A DNA stretch of 64,000 bases from Mactra quadrangularis (lineage: Eukaryota; Mollusca; Bivalvia; Venerida; Mactridae). This document shows positions 48,421 to 59,804 of the stretch, piece by piece. Within the stretch, counting starts at the first letter, position 1. Each line of letters opens with the position of its first letter. The notes below the pieces were generated by a model. It searched no databases. It was not told the DNA's origin and saw nothing but the letters and a program-made list of their open reading frames with translations. The stretch is taken from positions 36,284,887 through 36,348,886 of the forward strand of contig CM046299.1 of the NCBI GenBank assembly GCA_025267735.1, written 5' to 3'. The translations under genes were made by a program, and so were the position numbers.

Positions 48421-49660
48421 TAGACCTTGAGCCAGTATATGACATTGCTCCCCCTAGGGGGAATTTTCAAGGGTATGATTTTCTTAACCCATATGGTGGT
48501 AGGCATTCACTGATGAAAGTTTGCAAAGTTCTGTTGGGGCTTTACAGAGTTATGGGACTTTGAAATATCACCCATTCTCATTTTCTGGTCAAATCCATAA
48601 CAGACCTTGAGCCAGTACATACCCACACGGGGAATTTTCAAGGGTATGATTTTCTTAACCCATATAGTGGTAGGCATTCACTGATTAAAGTTTACAAAGA
48701 TCTGTTGGGGCTTTACAGAGTTATGGGACTTTGAAATATCGCCCATTCTCATTTTCCAGTCAAATTCATCATATCTTTGAGCCAGTATATGACATTGCTC
48801 CCCACATGGGGAATTTTCAAGGATATGATTTTCTTAACCAATGTAGTGGTAGGCATTCACTGATAAAAGTTAACAAAGTTCTGTTGGGGCAATACAGAGT
48901 TATGGGACTTTGAATTATCGCTCATTCTCATTTTCCAGTGAAATCCATAATAGACCATGAGCCAGTATATGACATTGCTCCCCACATGGGGAATTTTTAA
49001 GGTTATGATTTTCTTAACCCATATAATGTTAGGCATTCACTGATTTAAGTTTACAAAGTTGTGTTGGGGCTTTACAGAGTTATATGGGGACATTGAAATA
49101 TCGCCCATTCTCATTTTCTGGTCAAATCTTTAATAGACCTTGAGCCAGTATATAACATTGCTCCCCACATGGGGAATTTTCAAATGTATGATTTGCTTAA
49201 CCCATTTAGTGGTAGGCATTCATTGATAAAAGTTCTGTTTAGGCCTTACAGAGTTATGTGACTTTGAAATATCGCCCATTCTCATTTTTGGTTTAAACCA
49301 TAAGTGCTTTTAAAGCAAGTTTAAGACATTGCTCCTTCCTGGGAGTAATTATCTATGGTATATTTTTTAAACCCACATGAAAGTAACAGTTCACTGATAA
49401 AAACTTTGCAAAGTTCTGTTGGGGCTTTACAGAGTTATGGGACTTTGAAATATCGCTCATTCTCATTTTCCGGTAAAAACCATAAGTGCTTTTAAAGCCA
49501 GTATATGACATCGCTCCTCCTGGAAGTAATTATCTATGGTATGATTATTAAACCCACTTCGTAGTTGCAATTCACCTATAAAAGTTTGCAAAGTTTTGTA
49601 GGGGCTTTACAGAGTTCTGGGACTTTGAACTTCATGACCCCCTATGGCCATTTTTTATGC
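48421..49660 (+). repeat. Subterminal array of seven 178-bp units
   Basis: Units begin near 48421, 48603, 48777, 48953, 49136, 49312 and 49490. Each repeats 'GAGCCAGTATATGACATTGC', 'GGGAATTTTCAA', 'GGTAGGCATTCACTGAT' and 'CAGAGTTATGGGACTTTGAA'. The first part of each unit is the terminal inverted repeat itself, so the element end has been multiplied inward. The last two units are more diverged. Confidence 0.85.
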
Positions 49661-52076
49661 CAAAATGTTCTTATTACTGTCCTCCGGTATTCTATTTCGA
49701 CGCATCTTAATTATGAAGCCATTTTGTTTTTGACAACGATTTGGATTTTGGGTTACCCTGTAACGTCATTCCTGTGCATTTCCGATAGTAAGCAGTGTGG
49801 TGATTTCTTAAAACCAATATGTGAGGAGGCAGGGATTTTGAGGGACTCTTTTCATACCTCTTTTCAACACAAAAATGGTGCTTTTTCCTATTACGTTCTT
49901 AGTTTAGTTTTGAGCATGCCATTTTTTCTCAAACAATAAATATAACAGACAGATTGGCGTCCCTTATTTCTTGATATTTCAAGAGAGTCACTTGACAGGT
50001 AGAGTACTTTCGTTTTGGCAAGACTAAAAATAGAAACAAATCAAATGCATCGTTTCTCTGTTCTCTTATGTCAGCCATATAGGAAATCTCCACTTTACAT
50101 ATTTTTATTTCTTGATTTTAATGATAACTTTCAGTTATTAATAAAAGTTTTACAAGATGGACAAATGAATAAAGTATTTACAGGAAGGGTCATTCGTTAG
50201 TCAGACTAAATAAATTTTACACATATTTGAATAAAAGCACCTATTTTCTATGGTAACGTATGTTTCTATACGGACCACACTGATAAAACTTTATTTTTTT
50301 CGTCTGTATTTGTATGTTTGTCTATAATTTAAGCACTTTAGGAAGGCAAAGGGTTGATACTGGAAATACATATACCACAAAATGATAAATTCAGAACGCC
50401 CCTCCGCTCAAATATGACTTAAATTTTAGATCAACTTAAGGAAAATTACAGAAATACATTTATAAACCTTGAAACAATGACTTTCAAACTTGGAAAAATC
50501 GAAAGAAACTTAAGTACCATAGCCATGAACAGTCAAAATCAATAAATACATTTTAAAAGTTTATATACTTAACTCACCGAAAAGTTCATAATTATGAATG
50601 CCTAAAGAAAGAAATAGGAAGTAACGTATGTTACAACAACACTGTTTAAACTATCACATCCCAATTTTATCTGTCACACCCAGTACAACAGTTTAAATAA
50701 TTTAATGGTAGCACAAACTATTTTCTATGTACTATGTCATATCTAAATACTGTTAATTACATCAATAAGGATTGCCTTCAAAATTAAGGGAAACATGTTA
50801 AAATTAAGAGTTTAAAAGGTTACAAATTAGTCTCAAAAAAGCATAACAGGTCAATTGTGTTCAAAGTTCATGTAGTAATTCACTTTGAAGTAAAACTCAA
50901 AACGTTCTCCTAGATATTCCATTAGGTACTGGCACACTTATTTCATATAAAAAGTCATTTGTCACCCAAAATTACATCCCCAAGGGTTTGCCATTGGATA
51001 AGAGATCGGCGTTGTTGCATGAACGATGTGTTTGCTTCCTTATCATCATCAATTTGTTGTACCATGCTTGTGTACCATGTTCCCTTAAATATTTCTGCAA
51101 CAAAATCTTCCGCAATGTATTATAGTTCATCTACGACAAAAACTAAATTCCGACATAAATTGTGCTGTTTTTGTTGTAAGGAATTACAGCAACCTGTGGT
51201 AATGTGTGTTTATAAAAGTCCAACTACATTATTTCGCTGCTGTTAAATTCAACAGACATTTTGTGTTCCTTTACACTCAAAGACATGGTATAAAAGAAAC
51301 ATTCAGAACTTAAACGTTTCAAGTTTCCAAAAAAAGCGAAACATAGTGAAACAAGCAAACAAACAAGCATCAACTATGATACATTTCATATGAAACATAC
51401 CTTACCAAACGTAACGTATGTTTCAATTCATAAAACCATTTTTTATTGAATAAGAAGCGAACAAAGGACGCTTTGGTTACATTTGAGATTTGGTTACATC
51501 TAGTAAGAATTGAAGTAACAAATGAATTGCAAAAATATCGATTTGAGTATTGCTATGAAGGATTCTATGCTTATATTGCATGCAATGGTTAAAAAATCTT
51601 CATAGTTTAATTTATCAAAGCCACTGAGATGCACACAGTTTCATGTTTTTTAGTCTGGTTGAAGATGTCATATATTTTTCAATGAGATAATATCGACTTT
51701 ATTCATTGTGGATAACATTTTTGGTGTAAACCAATTTTCAATATGTCATCGTTTAACCCTTCTCCGCATTGTAAGATCGGTATATCATTTCAACGGTAAC
51801 GTATGTTACATCACGTATGTTACATTTGATACTTTAGTCAGCATTATCTCTAGACGATCCTGAGGAATGGCAAAAGTAGTAATCATAAAATGAAGAGTTC
51901 ATTAGAGAGACTAATTAGTAAACGTGAATTCAACTAAGATATTTAACATTAGTTGAAAAACCATGGTCACGTATGTTTCATGTTTAAATGTCTACCCGAA
52001 AATTTTGCTAAAATGTGAAATTTAATGAAATGTCATTGTATACTTAATGACAATCGTTTTTATTTCATATATACTA

Positions 52077-53308
52077 GGCAAAACTTCTAACGCAACAGTG
52101 TACGTTTGCAGCGATAAGAACTTGGCATGGGATTATAAATACATGTATATCTATAAATTGATACTAGTATAAGTCTATAAGAATAATCAATCATGAAAAC
52201 AATCCATCTTAATCATTTATTTTATTCATTTAACATTTAACAACATAGGTTACGATTAACAGAAATTAACATAATTAGCATCTAGTGTGACCACCTCCTG
52301 CGTTGACAACTGCTGAACATCTTCGACGCATTGAGCCAATTAAACGCCCAGCAAATACCAACGGAATATTGGCAAAGTCTTGAAGTAAGGCATCGGACAG
52401 TTGTTGCAAAGTTTGAGGCTGCAAATGACGTTGCCTCACTCGCCTATCAAGTTCATCCTACAAATGCTCGATGGGGTTGAGATCTGCTGGGTATGCAGGT
52501 TAAGGTAGTGTAGCGATGTTTTTCTGAAGAAATTGTGTACAGACACGAGCAACGTGTAGCCTAGCGTTGTCATGCTGGAATATGACGTTTTTTGGTTGGC
52601 ATTGACGTATGGAAGGAGTACGTTTCGAAGGATAAGCTCACAATAACGTTGCTCATTGACAGTACAAAGAATAACAACAAGTTTAAGCTCAGAGTAATGT
52701 GTTATACCACCCATACCATTACTGACCCTCATCTAAATACATTAGCTTCTACGACTAAGGCGTCATTTAACCGTTCGTCCTGACGTCGGTAAACACGCGC
52801 ACAACTATCTGTATTTTGTAAAGTGAACCTTGACGCATCAGAAAAAATTACACGATTCCAGTGTAAAGCTTACCACCTTTTGTGCGCCATAGCCAAACGT
52901 AACCTTGCCTGTCGATGTATTGCTAACAAAACCGGGCCACATAACGACGCCTAGACGTTGACGTTGCAGCTTGCAACAAACCAACGGCCTAACCCCGCAG
53001 TTCTGTGCGCATTTCTGGCATAATGAACGTTTATTTGCTTAAACGAAATGTGTTGAAGTGAAAAACGGCCGATAGAGTATTAAACTGTGAAATTCTGAAA
53101 TTCCGTATTTGCACGTGATTCACGTGACACACGTAATACGTAAAACACTAATAATCGTTGTTTTAGACAAATTATGTGAACAATTTTCAAACCGGTTGTT
53201 CAAATCAATTTGGATGGACCTGAAGATTATTTGAGTTCAATTTAAAGAAAAATTTTGAATTAATAAGGAAACTATTCCGTATTTACGTGTTGCGTTAGAA
53301 GTTTTGTC
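52077..53308 (-). mobile_element. 1.23-kb Tc1/mariner element
   Basis: Left end GGCAAAACTTCTAACGCAAC and right end GTTGCGTTAGAAGTTTTGTC are inverted copies with one change. TA flanks both sides (52075-52076, 53309-53310). The outer sequence shows the target was the palindrome ATATAC-TA-GTATAT. The interior carries a transposase remnant on the minus strand. Confidence 0.88.
52275..53020 (-). pseudogene. Tc1/mariner transposase, broken
   Basis: Read on the minus strand across several frames, the DDE catalytic region is clear: 'FSDASRFTLQ' (first Asp region), 'SVMVWGGI', 'QHDNARLH' (second Asp, in another frame), 'ADLNPIEHLWDEL'-like sequence with the third acidic residue, and the C-terminal 'RRRCSAVVNAGGGHTRC' before TAA at 52275-52277. 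At least three frame changes and stops interrupt it, and the N-terminal helix-turn-helix part is not recognisable. The enzyme is therefore inactive. Confidence 0.85.
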
Positions 53309-53911
53309 TAGTATATATTCATATCTGATCTTATGTTTTAAAATATTTTACAAGTATGATATCTTTTCCAATTTGAAAAAAATGGATTTTTTATGGTTAT
53401 GTATGTTTCAACACTCTTGGCGTCAAAGTTTTAGAGCTGTGTGTTAGTTAATATTTCTGAGGAACAAGATAAAAATCGTATTCTTACATACAACAACATT
53501 GTATATCTTAAAAAGCAAGTGTATTATGACTACTTTATGTGGCTATGTTTCATAGTCTGCGCGCAAAGGCACAGTAACGTATGTTACATTTTAAGGTACT
53601 TATGAGCTCAGTATCAACAGCAATTTCCTTTATAAAACACAAAAGACACATTTTCTTTTTAATTGACAAACAATATCAAGAGAACTTGGTGTTGCAAACA
53701 TGATTTAATGGTTTTTGCAAAAATAAATCGATAAAAATGGAACAAAAATTGCTTTTTACCTATACAATTAAAAGTTGATTTTCTCAGCAATGCCCCACTG
53801 GAAACTTGCAAACTTTGTACTGTTGTACTCAGGACAGATAGGGGAATAAAAAAATATGGGTCTTGAAAATTCCCCCTGGGGGGAGCAAAAGTGTATCTGG
53901 CTCACGGCCTA

Positions 53912-54184
53912 CAGGGGTGAACAATTGATTTTATGGACCACTTATTACATGCTATTTTTGATAGGGGTGAACAATTGATCCTATGGACAACTGATCTCAT
54001 GTCATTTTTGACAAGGGTGAAAAGTTGATCCCACTGACCAATGATCCCATGCCATTTTTGACAGGGGTGAATAATTTATCCCATGACATTTTGACAGGGG
54101 TGAACAATTGATTTTATGGACCACTTATTACATGCTATTTTTGACAGGGGTGAACAATTGATCCAATGGACAACTGATCCCATA
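53912..54184 (-). repeat. Satellite of about 50 bp, second block
   Basis: Same unit as 47559-48420, resuming after the 5.5-kb insertion, including the distinctive 'GATTTTATGGACCACTTATT' variant also seen near 48313. It is cut again at 54184. Confidence 0.82.
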
Positions 54185-56028
54185 GTCGGGTCGATAACTG
54201 CAACAATCTTTCACTTAGTGATACAAGCACCAAATTTGGCACTGATGACCTGCATGGTCTACCATTCACAAAAAGCACGATTTCCACTTCGAAATTCAAG
54301 ATGGCCGTCGTTTCTGCGCATGCGCCTGGAAATCAGTATCCCAAAGCGACTAAACTTCTTTTGTCTGCTTTAAATCTATTACAGGATGATACGTTATAGT
54401 GTTTTTGCATTCTACAAATGTTAACCATGTTTAGACATTGATAAACATCATGTGATATACTTTTAAGGTCAAGGTCATGGTAAAGGTAACATACATGAGA
54501 AAGATGTTTCAAACTTTTTGAATCATTTTAATGATCATGTAGGGTTCGAGATGCAAATAATAAATAGTTATTATTCAAATTAACTTGATAGAACCTTTGA
54601 CAAATATCTAGGCATAAATTGACATTTACCGTGACCTTAACCTTGATCCACGGAGGGCGTTAATACCCTGTAAATACTAATTAAATAATCAAACAATTAG
54701 TTCATTTGAGACTATTATTTTGATAATGAAATATGAATACATATATTAGATTGCCTTCATCAAGTGTTTACTATGTTAATGCTTAATGTTGTCCACACGT
54801 TGTGTAGGTCAAAGGTCAAAGTCAAATGAGAAGGTATATTTATAAAGTGATTTTATCAGAAATTTTACACAATTCACGAAAATGAAGCAAGGATTCACAT
54901 AATCCTTGTTAAAAACTAAAGTTTCAACAATAATGCGTGATGCACACAAGTCTAAAAGTCAACAATTAAAGGTCAAGGTCGTATAGATAGTTTAAATAGT
55001 GTTGTGATATTTATATGAATGCAAAGATTACATGGTTTAGTCTGTGTGATGATTTCATTATTTGCACATGCAAGCACATAAACGAGTTCATGTAAAACTG
55101 ACTTGATAGCATTTGCATCGCTCATGACATTCCCTATTGTCACCACATTTGATTAACTGATGACAACATTTGGGAATCGATGAAAGGTTGGCCAATAGCT
55201 CTTACCATTCGCTATTATTTTACCAGAGCCAGTCGACTTGATTTTGACCTTTATAACCATCAATTGACCCAAAATACATGCAGCGTGGAAGACAGAACCT
55301 TTGACATGTTGATAGAAAGACGCTCTTGTATGTGGATTTGCATCATAAGATATCTGCTCTTGGGCAGACAAGTCAAGCTAACGTCGCAACATTGTCTAAA
55401 AGACTGTTCTAATTGCACATAAATATAACAAATATCTGAAGTGTTTTGAAATCTTGATCCTGTCTGGTAAATATTGACTTAGCTTTTTCAAAGACTGACA
55501 TTATATTTAATGACTACCAGTTAAATCGTGAAAGAACAACATTCTATTAGATTTATTATAGAGCCGTCATTTTGTGTATTGGTAACCTCCTTATTTACTA
55601 CCCATGATCAAACTTAATGCAATATTTATCAAATCTGCACATTCTAGTAATACAAACACGTTTATTTCAACATCATCAGTCACACATGCTTTATTATAAC
55701 ATATTTTGCCTGTTGCTTTATAGTATAAAGTGGATTGAATCTTATCCATCGTGTTCTAAAAATAGACCAAACAAGATGGCGGCTCCGACAATGAAGAGCG
55801 CGATTACGGGACGGAATTTTAACCATTTTCTCGGATTTTGTTATCGCTAGATGATAAATGAAGTGGATATATCATTAGAGGAGACATAAAGGGGTATAAC
55901 AATCTTGATATGATTCGTAGTTGGTATTTAATTAATGTACCAATTACATTTTTATACCAGTTTTGTTAACCTCGCTTTCATCAAATTGGATTTCCCGGAA
56001 ATTATAAATAGAAATTAAACAAGTAAAT

Positions 56029-56287
56029 CTGTGAGCTAATGCTCACTAGTGATACCCCCGCCAAAATCTAAAAATATGCGACAAATAGGAAGTAGATGAG
56101 CAAGGAGCATGAAATCGCTTTACACCACATGGGACTATAGGATGAAGCAATATGCAAAGTTTTAGGCTGCTGCATGTTATAGTTGCTGAGAAAACTGCGA
56201 CGGAAATTTTGTAACGGACGCACGGACGCACGGACGGACAAGGGTAAAACAGTATACCCCCCTCTTCTTCGAAGCGGGGGTATAATG
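56029..56287. mobile_element. Bivalve short element with ATACCCCC ends
   Basis: 'GTGAGCTAATGCTCACTAGT' leads into GATACCCCCGCC; the right end is GCGGGGGTATAATG after a GGACGCACGGACGCACGGAC microsatellite. I recognise this arrangement as very common in bivalve genomes. It sits between the left end of the 7.4-kb element and the first Myb exon. Confidence 0.7.
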
Positions 56288-56317
56288 AATTAAGAGCAGA
56301 CGACTCCTTTCAACAAG

Positions 56318-59300
56318 ATGGAGAGTGCAGCGAAATCTAGAGCACCAAATTTCACACAACAAGAGTGCCTGTTGTTGGCATCCATCATGGGGGAGATGGT
56401 GTAAGGCCTGTCTATGAACAGGCATGCTTATGACAATCATCGGTTTACTGACAGTAAGTCACTTTATAATTTGATAATTAAATCTAAAGTGCAACAAATA
56501 CAATGAATATTGACTTCGCTAAATTTTATTATTTAAACTGCATGTGAAGCATAAGTAAACCCTGTTGGTTTGCGTACCATGGTACGCTCCCAAAATTGAT
56601 GCACCATTTGAAAATCGAACCCAATTCACCCGAGTGGAATGCTAGGTACTGGATCTAAATGTAAAGTCATGAAAAGATGTTTCTAAATTGTTCACTTGAC
56701 AGCTAGGCTGATAGAAATTACTACCTGTATAAAGCCACTTATAATCTAGACACATATTTATTATCAGTTCATATTTATGATAACACCATGATAACTGATA
56801 TGCTTACCATATTACCATGTCAACGTTTATGGTCTTGGAAATGAAGAAGGAGTATCATTTTATGGTGATATCTATAACCTTATAAAACTCACCAAGCCAA
56901 AATTGCTAAAAAGTAGACAGTCCAAGACAGCCGTAGACATTTATTGTCTTGTTGACCATGATGGAAATCATTATGACTGTCCATAAAAAAAGTTTCAATG
57001 TTTTATCAAAATTGGTTTATATAAGTAAACAAGTAAATTCCATGGTTATAACTGCAAATTGAACCTATGGTATCTATAGCCCTAAGCAGACATTCTACCA
57101 CGTGGCCATAAAAGCTCGCTTGAAAGCATATGTATATCTACTGAAACTTAAGGAAGATAAGACGCAGGAAGATAAAGCTAAAGCATGAGATGTTCTTTAT
57201 TGACTCATTATACAAATATAATGCCTAGTGAAGGCTATGGAAATCAAATAATCTCCCGCACTGTGTAATACTGTTATGGGTAAGTCATCAATTTTGATAT
57301 TCTAAAATAACTTGAGTAATGAAATAACTCATTTATTGAAAATAATTGGCCTTATATTAAAATTCAATTTACTATTATGTGTTTCACAACTGAGCATCGC
57401 AACATTGAATGAAAGACCATTTCACGGACCCTACTAATTAACAATCTAACCGTGTGCTACTAAGTATGCAAGTATTTTACAATTTCAGGAATAACCAGTG
57501 TCACAAAAAGGCAACAATGGACAGAAGTTGCCAATAAATTCAACGCTAATAATGTCAGTAGCCATGTCCGGTCACCATTAGATGTTGCAAAGAAATGGGA
57601 GAATTTGGTGGCCAAGGAACGAAACATTTACACTGACCATGAAAGACACAAAAATATGACAGGTATTTTTGTACCCTAAATGATTAGACCATGAAATAAA
57701 CATGAACCTAATGATTGGGTGCAAGTGAAGAGAATGCTGAATGTATTAAAATTCTACCAAAATAAGGTTTATGTCATATTTGATAAATGTATTAATATGT
57801 ATGTGTATGTAATTAACTATTTATTGAATATGTGCATATGATGTGTACATGCCATGAATGTCAATGTTATTTGTAAATTGTAGCTTTCATTATAGGAGAT
57901 ATACTAACAGGATTAAAGTCATGAAATTCATATATATTACACTAATTGAATCGGTATTCATACATGAAATGATCTTTTATCTAGTTGATTGATATGTACG
58001 TTTTTTGTTTCAGGCTCAGCACCATTCACTAGTAAATACTGTCTATTAACTGAGGCTGTTATTGATGTCATTGGTAAAAATAGTATTGGGGTTAAGGGAA
58101 TTGGTGCAAACTTAGATTCCCTGATACCAGTAGCAGTAGAAAAGTGAGTAATCTTCTCCATTAATTAGTCAATATCAGTTTGTTAATGTCATAAGGATAA
58201 TTACTATTGGAATCATAATTATACTAAAGTGTGAAGTTATTAACCGGAGATTGAACTACCCTATTACTGTACTTCAATGCATCACTTGCATTAAGGCATG
58301 GGTTATCGCATGCCTGTATAGGAGTACACACGTGACGTTTATAGCAACCCATGTGACTATAAATCAACTTTGTAAATATTACCAAATGGTACTTTTGATT
58401 TTGGTTATGGGCACAGCCTTAAGTGTGCAATATACTGACACTTTTTTTCAAGTCCATGACATTTGTATTCATTTTTATGAAAACAGAATTAATTGTTCAA
58501 TATATGTATGATCTTTTTTTTCTTCTGTCAAAATTTGAATGATTTCACGATGATTAATTACACAATTCCGTGGCTATAACAATATCATGAGTTAAGAAAT
58601 AACTTACAGTTGTCTATATTTTGTTGTCTAATTAAACATAAGCACGAGTTGTGATGCGCGTATGATTAAATCACGAGTGCTTTAATTAGCGCATCAAACG
58701 AGTGCCTATGTTTTATTAGACAACAAAATATAGATTGTAAGTTATTTCGACTCTAACATCGCAAAATACATCACGTGTTGAGAAAAAGTATAACAGCCGT
58801 CACGAGCTATATTTTGTTGAATAATAAAGCATAGATGACGTCACATTAAATAAAGAGTGAAAGCGCACGTGCCAATGTTAGAATATAAGATAAAGAGCAC
58901 AAAGTCACCATGAAATTATCCATGCTTTGACATCTGACAACGTGTAACCTATTTTTTGCCCAAAGCTTCTAATAAAGTGTGAATTGCAGATGAAGACAAG
59001 TTTTACATGATAAGAAATAAATAATAAAACTTTTGATGCATAATTGTCATTTTACTATACCTGATTTCATACATGCCCATATGTAAAAGTAATACTTGAG
59101 TAAAACAGTACAATAATTATGATGACATGCGAATAACTTTTCACTTGTTTTGTTTAAAATGTAACATGTTAGTAGCACACAAGCTGTCTCAATGTTTTCT
59201 GTTAGTACACAATAATATTAAATGATATTTTCATATTAATTGCTTTACAGTGAAAAAAGTAATCAAAGTAATTCACCAGTAAAAGTAGTGAAAAAAATCC

Positions 59301-59804
59301 AAGGTAACTTTACTGAAAAATATAATTAAATGACTTTTTCTGGCATATATTCATGTTCCACATTTATGACCAAGTGTGATTAAACACTTTCATATCCTGA
59401 TTTCATGTAAGGTATTCTGAATAAACCATTTTTATGCATTTGACATGGATTAAAGAAGTTTGATACATTCTTTTAAGGTCATGTTTCTCATATTCCTGCA
59501 CTTGGAGAATCACTTTTCAAACACTATGACACAGTGGATCAACTGAAACTATCAGTTTAAAGCCATTTACTGTGACAAATTATTTCTAACCTAAAATGAT
59601 TGCAAAGAAAAGTATTTACATTGAATAAAATATATTTCATATGATTTGTTAATTACTGTAGTATATATATAAATATAATGTAAATAGCATCTTTAATAGG
59701 ATTCATCAGTGTTAATGTTACTTCTATTTTCCAGGGATGATACTGTGACAGTCGTTAAAGATGTCAACAAGCTATACAATCTAGAAAATGCACCAATTTG
59801 GTAA
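56318..59804 (+). pseudogene. Myb/SANT-like DNA-binding protein gene of the 7.4-kb element
   Basis: Exons by splice consensus and phase: 56318-56453 (donor GTAAGT), 57489-57662 (TTTCAG acceptor, GTATTT donor), 58014-58143 (GTGAGT donor) and 59735 to about 59804. Exons 1 and 2 give the Myb/SANT-like fold: 'APNFTQQECLLL', then 'ITSVTKRQQWTEVANKFN', then 'DVAKKWENLVAKERN', with the spaced Trp residues of that family. Exon 3 has 'SIGVKGIGANLDSL', usual after such domains. Exon 1 contains an in-frame TAA at 56402-56404 between two good halves, so this copy is probably dead unless 56402-56404 is spliced out. The last exon either stops at TAA 59802 or continues through a GTAAGG donor. Likely role is binding the element's own ends together with a transposase; this is inference. 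Confidence 0.65.
58524..58945. mobile_element. 0.42-kb inverted-repeat element with a nested fold-back
   Basis: 'CTGTCAAAATTTGAATGATT' then 'TCACGATGA' at the left is inverted as 'TCACCATGAAATTATCCATG' then 'CTTTGACATCTGACA' at the right, the same ends as 38517-39368. Inside, 58588-58753 is a fold-back: GAGTTAAGAAATAACTTACA... against TAAGTTATTTCGACTC, with 'TCTATATTTTGTTGTCTAAT' in both arms. It lies in the third intron of the Myb-like gene. Confidence 0.65.

Larger units (their letters stand above)
49661..53860. repeat. Decayed array with GTAACGTATGTTACA anchors, period about 190 bp
   Basis: GTAACGTATGTT(A/T)CA or close variants, all in one orientation, start at 50253, 50632, 51199, 51411, 51796, 51966, 53396 and 53574, with a weaker one at 50819. 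After subtracting the Tc1 insertion (1234 bases with its duplication), the spacings are about 379, 187, 380, 212, 385, 170, 196 and 178, that is multiples of about 190. Apart from the Tc1 copy, no protein is recognisable; the frame 49565-49939 has no support. Confidence 0.6.
48421..53911. mobile_element. 5.5-kb terminal-inverted-repeat element inserted in the satellite
   Basis: The ends (48421-48471 and inverted 53861-53911) share TAG(A/G)CC(T/G)TGAGCCAG and 'GGGGGAATTTTCAAG'. The satellite is cut at TTTTTGACAG and continues with CAGGGGTGAAC, so CAG (48418-48420, 53912-53914) is a 3-bp target duplication. The left side holds a 178-bp tandem array, the interior a decayed array of about 190-bp period, plus a nested Tc1/mariner copy. 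No transposase of its own was recognised. The 3-bp duplication without a known enzyme leaves the superfamily open. Confidence 0.78.

Noticed and set aside
47539..48445. Three minus-strand frames with 'GSIVHPCQ' repeats as a Cys-rich repeat protein
   Set aside because: They overlap each other in different frames and follow the satellite unit; the same unit continues at 53.9 and 61.6 kb without frames.
49565..49939. 124-codon frame at the end of the 178-bp array
   Set aside because: It begins inside a repeat unit and has no domain; hydrophobic content matches the T-rich composition.
59251..59303. Extra exon in the Myb/SANT-like gene
   Set aside because: It has good splice sites, but including it puts the next exon out of frame with an early stop, while skipping it keeps the frame; could be a rare or non-functional exon.
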